NCBI GenBank assembly: GCA_009703845.1
Contig: WLFI01000009.1
Location: forward strand, 1 to 11,309
From: Actinomycetota bacterium
GTDB lineage: Bacteria > Actinomycetota > Actinomycetes > Actinomycetales > Microbacteriaceae
Direction of reading: 5' to 3'
Length of the DNA stretch: 11,309 bases
Shown: in pieces, positions 7,618 through 11,309 of the stretch
How the letters are laid out: each line of letters begins with the position of its first letter
How positions within the stretch are numbered: position 1 is the first letter of the stretch
The notes under the pieces: generated by a model
The model's input: the letters and a program-made list of their open reading frames with translations, nothing else
What the model was told of the DNA's origin: nothing
The model's database searches: none
Made by a program: the position numbers and the translations under genes

Positions 7618-7833
7618 ATGTCTGAAGAAAACAACAGCAAAGCAAAAAGCCACAACAACATCAACATCGCTACCGGGAGCGCCGGCGGTTTTTACTTCAT
7701 CGGATTCATCGGTGCGGCCGTCTACTACGTTTCGACCGCGGTTGATTTTTGGGACGGCGCTCTAGGACTAGTGCAGGCCGCTCTCTGGCCAGGATTCTTG
7801 GTTTACGAAGCACTGTCGCTGCTGGGCGCATAA
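7618..7833 (+). CDS. Small two-helix membrane protein of unknown function
   Basis: A 71-residue protein with a polar, Asn/Lys-rich N terminus (about 1-18), a Gly-rich entry and two hydrophobic helices (about 24-44 and 47-69). The second helix contains WPGFLVYEAL. It is therefore a predicted inner-membrane hairpin. The pattern of GGFYFIGFIGA, then YY, FWDG and a WPxFLVYE ending resembles small conserved membrane proteins I recall from many bacteria, but I cannot name a function. Composition is similar to its neighbours. It follows msrB by 16 bases, which could mean co-transcription, but a private -10 box lies in the gap. Downstream it faces the tRNA gene convergently, and no strong terminator is visible. 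Confidence 0.75.
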   Translation: MSEENNSKAKSHNNINIATGSAGGFYFIGFIGAAVYYVSTAVDFWDGALGLVQAALWPGFLVYEALSLLGA

Positions 7834-7896
7834 CCTAACCCAAGAAATCGCATTCGCAACGAATTAATCTAAGCGGACTAGCCGCGATCTAACCTG

Positions 7897-7969
7897 AGCC
7901 GACTATGGGACTCGAACCCACAACCCCCGCTTTACAAGAGCGGTGCGCTACCAATTGCGCCAAGTCGGC
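7897..7969 (-). tRNA. tRNA-Thr (anticodon UGU)
   Basis: On the minus strand a full cloverleaf can be folded. The acceptor stem is GCCGACT (7969-7963) with AGTCGGC (7904-7898). The D arm contains AATTGGTAGCGC. The anticodon stem CCGCT/AGCGG encloses loop CTTGTAA with anticodon TGT at 7936-7934. The T arm has GGTTCGAGTCC. The discriminator base is T (7897). CCA is not encoded (CAG follows), so the end is added enzymatically. It reads ACA and probably other threonine codons. Confidence 0.96.
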
Positions 7970-7997
7970 ATGGCCAATGATGCACAAGCCAGACTAA

Positions 7998-8026
7998 ATC
8001 TTACCTGCTGGTGAGCATCCGGTCAT
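7998..8026 (-). promoter_or_regulatory. Candidate tRNA-Thr promoter
   Basis: On the minus strand, ATGACC (complement of 8021-8026) and TAAGAT (complement of 7998-8003) are separated by 17 bases. Transcription would start near 7991, about 22 bases before the mature tRNA. The -35 box matches TTGACA at four of six positions. Confidence 0.5.
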
Positions 8027-8056
8027 TGACCAGCTAGACAGGCCCCTACTCGCCGA

Positions 8057-8623
8057 TTAGAGCGGGTAGCACATCTCGTCGATGTCGTCCCAGTACTCTT
8101 CGTCGATGATGCAACCGTTTTCATCTAGGTAATCGCTGTTGTCGGCTTCGATCGGAGTGAACTCGATCACGAAGTTTGAGCTGGTCCAGGCTTTCTGAGA
8201 GCCAGACTTTGCCGATACGAAGCGATAGACGAAAACACCTTCGGCCCAGAACGTGTCTTCAAGGTCTTCGTCGTAGTAGGTCGACCAAGGAGTAACTTTT
8301 GCCTTACCGGTGCTGGCATTGGTGAGAACTGGCGCTGAGCCGTTTTGCCATTTGCCGTCATAGAAGTACTGCATCTGAACCACGCGCTTGGTCTTCGGCG
8401 AAGTCACCTTGACTTCGAATGAACAGGCGTCTGATTCGTCTTCGGTGTAGTCATAGATGAGGTAGCTCTTGTAACCATCTAGACACTCTGCCCCTACGCC
8501 CGTGACGGTGAAGGTCTGAGCACTAACGGCTTGGGCTTGGATGGTTCCACTGATGGTTCCACCGGCGAATGCGGCGAGCGTTGCAACTAGAGCAATCGCA
8601 ATCCAACGTAACTTTGCAAACAT
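8057..8623 (-). CDS. Secreted acidic four-cysteine protein, unknown function
   Basis: A 188-residue protein I do not recognise. A Sec-type signal peptide is clear: basic MFAKLR, a hydrophobic core (about 8-28) and likely cleavage near AQA (32) or VSA (35). The mature part looks beta-rich, with alternating aromatic and hydrophobic segments (VVQMQYFYDGKW, VFVYRFV, NFVIEFTP), like an Ig- or FN3-type sandwich. The last ~30 residues are very acidic and Tyr/Trp-rich. There are exactly four cysteines, all in the mature part: C47 and C67 near the start, C171 and C185 in the tail. The even number fits two disulfides. It lies 38 bases downstream of a DsbA-like gene on the same strand, a likely operon. 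The start ATG has AGGGGG four bases upstream. No lipobox and no second membrane anchor are seen. Confidence 0.8.
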   Translation of the reverse strand: MFAKLRWIAIALVATLAAFAGGTISGTIQAQAVSAQTFTVTGVGAECLDGYKSYLIYDYTEDESDACSFEVKVTSPKTKRVVQMQYFYDGKWQNGSAPVLTNASTGKAKVTPWSTYYDEDLEDTFWAEGVFVYRFVSAKSGSQKAWTSSNFVIEFTPIEADNSDYLDENGCIIDEEYWDDIDEMCYPL

Positions 8624-8661
8624 TTGTCCCCCTAGGGTTGTTCAGTTAACTTGGCTAAATA

Positions 8662-9498
8662 CTACTTCTGAGCCCAGACACTTGTCACCCATTGCTCAAA
8701 ACGAGCCGGGTTGGCCATCTCTTCGGCAGTGCCGCTGTAACGCATGCCGTTCAAAACCACAAACGGTGTGCTGTCAACTAGCAGGTCAGTGGTGCCTGGA
8801 GCCGGCGCACCAAGAGTGTCACTCGTGGTGTCACCGATCCACTTGTCAAAAGCCTTGTTCTTGATACAGCTTCGAATCTTGTCGAGGTTTGAAACTCCTA
8901 CAGATTCGGCGAAGGCAACCAACTCATTGTCTTCTGGGCCTGCAGTTGCCTCTGGCGGCTGGTTTGTGAAGATTTTGTTGTTCATGGCCATGTACTGGTT
9001 TGGCGAGAACTCTGCGACACATACGGCAGCGTTGGCCGCGCGAGATGAGAATTCGTTTGGCGAACCGCCGCCATCCAAGAAAGAAATCGGGTGGTACTCG
9101 ACGATCCATTCACCCGCAGACACTTTGCTCTCAATCAGTGGTGCGTTGAAGTTTTCAAAGTTGGCACAGAACGGGCACTGGTAGTCGACGTAAATAGAAA
9201 TGACCGGTACGTCTTCGGTGGTCGGCTTGTTGGTGGCAGTGAACGCTTCGAGGTTCTTGCCGATGCGGATTCCGTTGTCGTAGGTCAGGTTGGTTGGTTT
9301 GGCAATCTCGGTTGGCCCAGCGGTAACCACTGCCCATCCGATAAGTCCACCCAGAATCAGGATGGCCGCCACGATTCCACCTGCGAAACCGAATTGACGT
9401 GCCTTCTCGGCCTTCTTGTGCTGTTCACGAATTTCGCGAGCCTTTTCGCGTGCTGCATCTCGCTGCTGCGACCTAGAAAGCTTGTCAAGTTTGGACAT
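8662..9498 (-). CDS. Membrane-anchored DsbA-like thiol oxidoreductase
   Basis: A 278-residue protein with a charged, probably coiled-coil cytoplasmic segment (1-35, rich in Arg, Lys, Glu and Ala), one transmembrane helix (about 36-60) and an extracytoplasmic thioredoxin-fold domain of the DsbA type (Thioredoxin_4). The active site is C108-P-F-C111 after VDYQ. The cis-proline is T244-P245 (STPFVVLNG). An alpha-helical insertion between these is normal for DsbA. Two further cysteines, C160 and C211, may form a structural disulfide, as in actinobacterial DsbA enzymes. It probably introduces disulfides into exported proteins; a reductase or isomerase role cannot be excluded. The ATG at 9498 has AAGGA at seven bases. 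It is the first gene of a likely operon with the four-cysteine secreted protein, and it diverges from the sugar ABC ATPase gene. Confidence 0.9.
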   Translation of the reverse strand: MSKLDKLSRSQQRDAAREKAREIREQHKKAEKARQFGFAGGIVAAILILGGLIGWAVVTAGPTEIAKPTNLTYDNGIRIGKNLEAFTATNKPTTEDVPVISIYVDYQCPFCANFENFNAPLIESKVSAGEWIVEYHPISFLDGGGSPNEFSSRAANAAVCVAEFSPNQYMAMNNKIFTNQPPEATAGPEDNELVAFAESVGVSNLDKIRSCIKNKAFDKWIGDTTSDTLGAPAPGTTDLLVDSTPFVVLNGMRYSGTAEEMANPARFEQWVTSVWAQK

Positions 9499-9549
9499 TG
9501 AAGAATCCTTGCGTGTAGGTCACAGTTGCGTGACGTTCGAAGAGTTTTT

Positions 9550-9555
9550 AGTCTA
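9550..9555 (-). promoter_or_regulatory. Candidate -10 box of the dsbA-like operon
   Basis: TAGACT on the minus strand (complement of 9550-9555) would start transcription near 9543, giving a leader of about 45 bases. Its -35 position (9573-9578) coincides with the -10 box of the divergent ABC gene. The box lies inside the short palindrome TTTAGTCTAAA (9547-9557). Confidence 0.45.
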
Positions 9556-9571
9556 AACCAGCAGTGGCAAA

Positions 9572-9580
9572 TGCGATAAT
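9572..9580 (+). promoter_or_regulatory. Extended -10 promoter of the sugar ABC ATPase gene
   Basis: TGCGATAAT (9572-9580) is an extended -10 (TG, one base, GATAAT). No good -35 is seen, which extended -10 promoters tolerate. Transcription would start near 9587, leaving a leader of about 73 bases before the ATG at 9660. Confidence 0.5.
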
Positions 9581-9587
9581 GAAAGTA

Positions 9588-9653
9588 CCTCAGACCGCCG
9601 GTTTGAGGGTTCCATCACTACGGATCGTCCGGCACGTACCTGCCGGTGAGGAG
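9588..9653 (+). promoter_or_regulatory. Folded 5' leader of the ABC ATPase mRNA
   Basis: Hairpin A (9588-9608) has nine base pairs, including one G-T wobble, and a GCC loop. Hairpin B pairs CCGGCA (9629-9634) with TGCCGG (9641-9646), directly before the GAGGAG ribosome binding site (9648-9653). The 5' arm of hairpin A (CCTCA, then CCG) can instead pair with CGGTGAGG at the ribosome binding site. The pairing is visible; regulation is inference. Confidence 0.4.
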
Positions 9654-9659
9654 AAAATC

Positions 9660-10733
9660 ATGGCATCAGTGTCATTCAGAAAGGCAACTCGCCTTTACCC
9701 GGGCGGTACCCGCCCGGCCGTTGACCAAATCGAACTCGAAGTCGCCGACGGCGAATTCTTGGTTCTAGTTGGACCATCGGGTTGTGGAAAGTCAACCACC
9801 CTGCGCATGCTTGCAGGCCTTGAAGAGGTTAACGAGGGCGACATCTTTATTGGTGACCGCAACGTAACCGACGTTCCACCAAAAGACCGCGACATCGCAA
9901 TGGTCTTCCAGAACTATGCTCTTTACCCACACATGACCGTGGCAGAGAACATGGGTTTTGCCCTCAAGATCGCTGGCGTGAGCAAAGAAGAGCGTGCCGA
10001 GCGCGTTCTCGAAGCCGCCAAGCTTCTAGACCTTGAGCCATACCTAGCCCGCAAGCCAAAGGCCCTTTCTGGTGGTCAGCGTCAGCGTGTAGCCATGGGT
10101 CGTGCAATTGTTCGTAAGCCTCAGGTCTTCCTCATGGATGAGCCGCTATCGAACCTCGATGCAAAGCTTCGCGTTCAGACTCGTACCCAGATCGCTTCGC
10201 TACAGCGTCGCCTCGGTGTAACCACCGTTTACGTAACACACGACCAGATCGAAGCTATGACGATGGGTGACCGCGTTGCTGTTCTCAAAGACGGCGTGCT
10301 TCAGCAGGTAGACACTCCTCGTAACCTATACGAGCGTCCAAACAACGTGTTCGTAGCAGGCTTCATCGGCTCACCAGCCATGAACCTTCTCCAGCTTCCT
10401 ATCGTTGATGGCGGAGTTCGCTTCGGAAACACCGTTCTACCGGTTGACCGCGCGATTCTTGCCAAGACCAAGGCTGCCGAAATTACCGTTGGTCTTCGCC
10501 CTGAAGACCTCGTGATCAGCAAGTCTGGCCTTGAGGTTGAAGTTGACGTCGTCGAAGAGCTTGGCGCTGACGCTTACCTCTACACCCACGGCAACATTGG
10601 CAGCGGTGACGCCGAGCTAGTTGCTCGCGTTGACGCAGTCAACCACCCGAAGCCAGGCCAGAAGGTTCTTCTAGCCCCTGAAGGTGGCGTGACCCACTTG
10701 TTCGACGTTGAGTCGGGCGCACGCCTCAACTAG
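9660..10733 (+). CDS. ugpC: Sugar ABC transporter ATP-binding protein (UgpC/MsiK/MalK family)
   Basis: Cytoplasmic ATPase subunit of a carbohydrate ABC importer, 357 residues. Walker A is GPSGCGKST (38-46, K44), Q-loop Q84, signature LSGGQ (136-140), Walker B MDEP with D160/E161, the D-loop follows, and the switch histidine is H194. The C-terminal ~120 residues form the TOBE/MalK-type regulatory domain (HVGLRPEDL-like VGLRPEDL). No binding protein or permease is nearby. That is typical of MsiK-like ATPases in actinobacteria, which power several sugar importers encoded elsewhere. The frame is open back to 9564, but the ATG at 9660 has a strong GAGGAG six bases upstream and matches where the family begins; the earlier 32 residues are leader. 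The gene has a structured leader and is followed after 21 bases by a DUF4032 gene. Confidence 0.93.
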   Translation: MASVSFRKATRLYPGGTRPAVDQIELEVADGEFLVLVGPSGCGKSTTLRMLAGLEEVNEGDIFIGDRNVTDVPPKDRDIAMVFQNYALYPHMTVAENMGFALKIAGVSKEERAERVLEAAKLLDLEPYLARKPKALSGGQRQRVAMGRAIVRKPQVFLMDEPLSNLDAKLRVQTRTQIASLQRRLGVTTVYVTHDQIEAMTMGDRVAVLKDGVLQQVDTPRNLYERPNNVFVAGFIGSPAMNLLQLPIVDGGVRFGNTVLPVDRAILAKTKAAEITVGLRPEDLVISKSGLEVEVDVVEELGADAYLYTHGNIGSGDAELVARVDAVNHPKPGQKVLLAPEGGVTHLFDVESGARLN

Positions 10734-10755
10734 TAGTTACCCAAGTAACCACTAG
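10730..10755 (+). repeat. Hairpin spanning the ugpC stop and the DUF4032 start
   Basis: CTAGT (10730-10734), one base, GTTAC (10736-10740), a CCAA loop, GTAAC (10745-10749), one base, ACTAG (10751-10755). Ten pairs form with one central A-C mismatch. The left arm contains the TAG stop of ugpC and the right arm ends on the G of the GTG start of the next gene. No T run follows, so it is not a classical terminator. Confidence 0.6.
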
Positions 10756-11309
10756 TGTCTTCTGCACTAAACATCACGGCTGCCACGGTAGACCCAGCAT
10801 TGCTGGATCTACCGTGGCATTTGCCATTGGAGGCATGGCCAGACGAAAACATCGCTGCGCTGCCCAAAGGTCTATCTCGACACACGGTGCGTTTCGCTCA
10901 CCTGAGTGGTCACGTAATTGCAATCAAAGAAACTCTCGCCGATCTGGCCAAGCGTGAATATGACATGCTTCGCAATCTTCAAAAACTAGATGTGCCCTGC
11001 GTTGAACCATTCGCGATAATCACAAACCGTCGCGATGAAACCAGCGAAGAACTGCCTGCGGTGCTTATCACCCGACACCTAAAGTTCTCACTCCCCTACC
11101 GCGCGATGTGGTCTCAGGGTTTGCGACCAGAGACGGCAACCCGTCTGGTCGACGCCCTCGCACTGCTTCTTGTTCGGTTGCACATCGCTGGCTTTTTCTG
11201 GGGAGACGTCTCACTTTCGAACACTCTCTTCAGGCGTGACGCCGGCGCATTCGCCGCTTATCTAGTCGATGCCGAAACCGGACATCTTTATGATTCCGGC
11301 CTCTCTAAC
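10755..11309 (+). CDS. DUF4032 / LPS-kinase-like protein, 3' end beyond the window
   Basis: 185 codons are present and the frame is open to the right edge, so the gene is partial. The translation begins MSSALNITAATVDPALLDLPW and contains RHTVRFAHLSGHVIAIKE, RHLKFSLPYRAMW, LHIAGFFWGDVSLSNTLFR and AYLVDAETG. These match my memory of actinobacterial DUF4032 proteins, which have a kinase-like N-terminal fold: VIAIKE resembles the lysine strand and FWGDVSLSNTLF resembles a catalytic HxD/GDxxxxN loop (here W-G-D). Substrate and activity are unknown. GTG at 10755 is chosen because family similarity begins here and no in-frame ATG lies nearby. No Shine-Dalgarno sequence is seen; the stop/start hairpin lies there instead. 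It may be co-transcribed with ugpC. A 39-nt palindrome lies within codons 9-22. Confidence 0.82.
   Translation, partial: MSSALNITAATVDPALLDLPWHLPLEAWPDENIAALPKGLSRHTVRFAHLSGHVIAIKETLADLAKREYDMLRNLQKLDVPCVEPFAIITNRRDETSEELPAVLITRHLKFSLPYRAMWSQGLRPETATRLVDALALLLVRLHIAGFFWGDVSLSNTLFRRDAGAFAAYLVDAETGHLYDSGLSN
10781..10819 (+). repeat. 39-nt near-perfect palindrome inside the DUF4032 coding start
   Basis: TGCCACGGTAGA (10781-10792) pairs perfectly with TCTACCGTGGCA (10808-10819). After one C-A mismatch, CCAGC (10794-10798) pairs with GCTGG (10802-10806) around an ATT loop. That is 17 of 18 arm positions, symmetric about 10800. Only three T follow the stem. It encodes A-T-V-D-P-A-L-L-D-L-P-W-H within the protein. 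Confidence 0.85.

Noticed and set aside
7852..7864. ATTCG/CGAAT hairpin between the small membrane protein gene and the tRNA as a terminator
   Set aside because: Only five pairs with two G-C, and no T run follows on either strand.
8007..8034. GCTGGT/ACCAGC and GGTC/GACC repeats as a terminator after the secreted protein gene
   Set aside because: The stems are short, compete with each other and overlap the likely tRNA promoter; no T run follows.
8105..8145. EF-hand-like calcium loop in the acidic tail of the secreted protein
   Set aside because: Aligning the glycine of DENG with EF-hand position 6 puts tyrosine at position 1, where aspartate is required, and places a cysteine in the loop.
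9499..9570. Extension of the dsbA-like protein upstream of 9498
   Set aside because: The ATG at 9498 has AAGGA at the right distance, and the charged N terminus followed by one membrane helix is already complete.
9564..9659. In-frame ATG that would extend the ABC ATPase by 32 residues
   Set aside because: The extension does not resemble the family, overlaps the -10 box (GATAAT) and the leader hairpins, and the ATG at 9660 has a strong GAGGAG.

Overview
The window looks like a chromosomal segment from an actinobacterium, most likely a small-genome member of the Microbacteriaceae (the freshwater Rhodoluna/Aquiluna type is my best guess; inference only). The clues are a bacterial XPB-type helicase, a stand-alone WXG100 protein, a GroEL2-type chaperonin ending in GGGMDF under two CIRCE operators, a LytR_C membrane protein, an orphan sugar-ABC ATPase followed by a DUF4032 gene, several genes that appear leaderless, and moderate rather than extreme GC. 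I see no mobile element, CRISPR array, rRNA or phage gene.

Left third (1-4279, all + strand): an XPB/ERCC3-like DNA repair helicase; an OmpR-family response regulator whose stop codon directly abuts the TTG start of its sensor histidine kinase; and an orphan WXG100 protein. This block ends at three consecutive stem-loops (4285-4380), the last of which is a bidirectional terminator facing the convergent groEL.

Middle (4394-7102, all - strand): groEL with a dual CIRCE/HrcA control region; a cold-shock protein gene with its own terminator and a long, structured 5' leader; and a membrane-anchored LytR_C protein. Divergent from the last are msrB (peptide methionine sulfoxide reductase) and a 71-residue two-helix membrane protein on the + strand. 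With the chaperonin and the cold-shock protein they give this part a stress/repair flavour, although nothing shows joint regulation.

Right part: tRNA-Thr(UGU), a secreted four-cysteine acidic protein and a membrane-anchored DsbA-like oxidoreductase, all on the - strand; the last two look like an operon. Divergent from dsbA, on the + strand, come an orphan UgpC/MsiK-type sugar ABC ATPase with a structured leader and a DUF4032 gene cut by the right edge.

I find no new multi-gene defence or biosynthetic system. The most unusual signals are regulatory: a 39-nt near-perfect palindrome inside the first codons of the DUF4032 gene, preceded by a second hairpin that spans the stop/start junction; a CIRCE arm whose deviations from consensus supply the groEL -35 box; a recurring TANNNT-N6-ATG arrangement that indicates leaderless mRNAs; and the pairing of a DsbA-like enzyme with a secreted four-cysteine protein.
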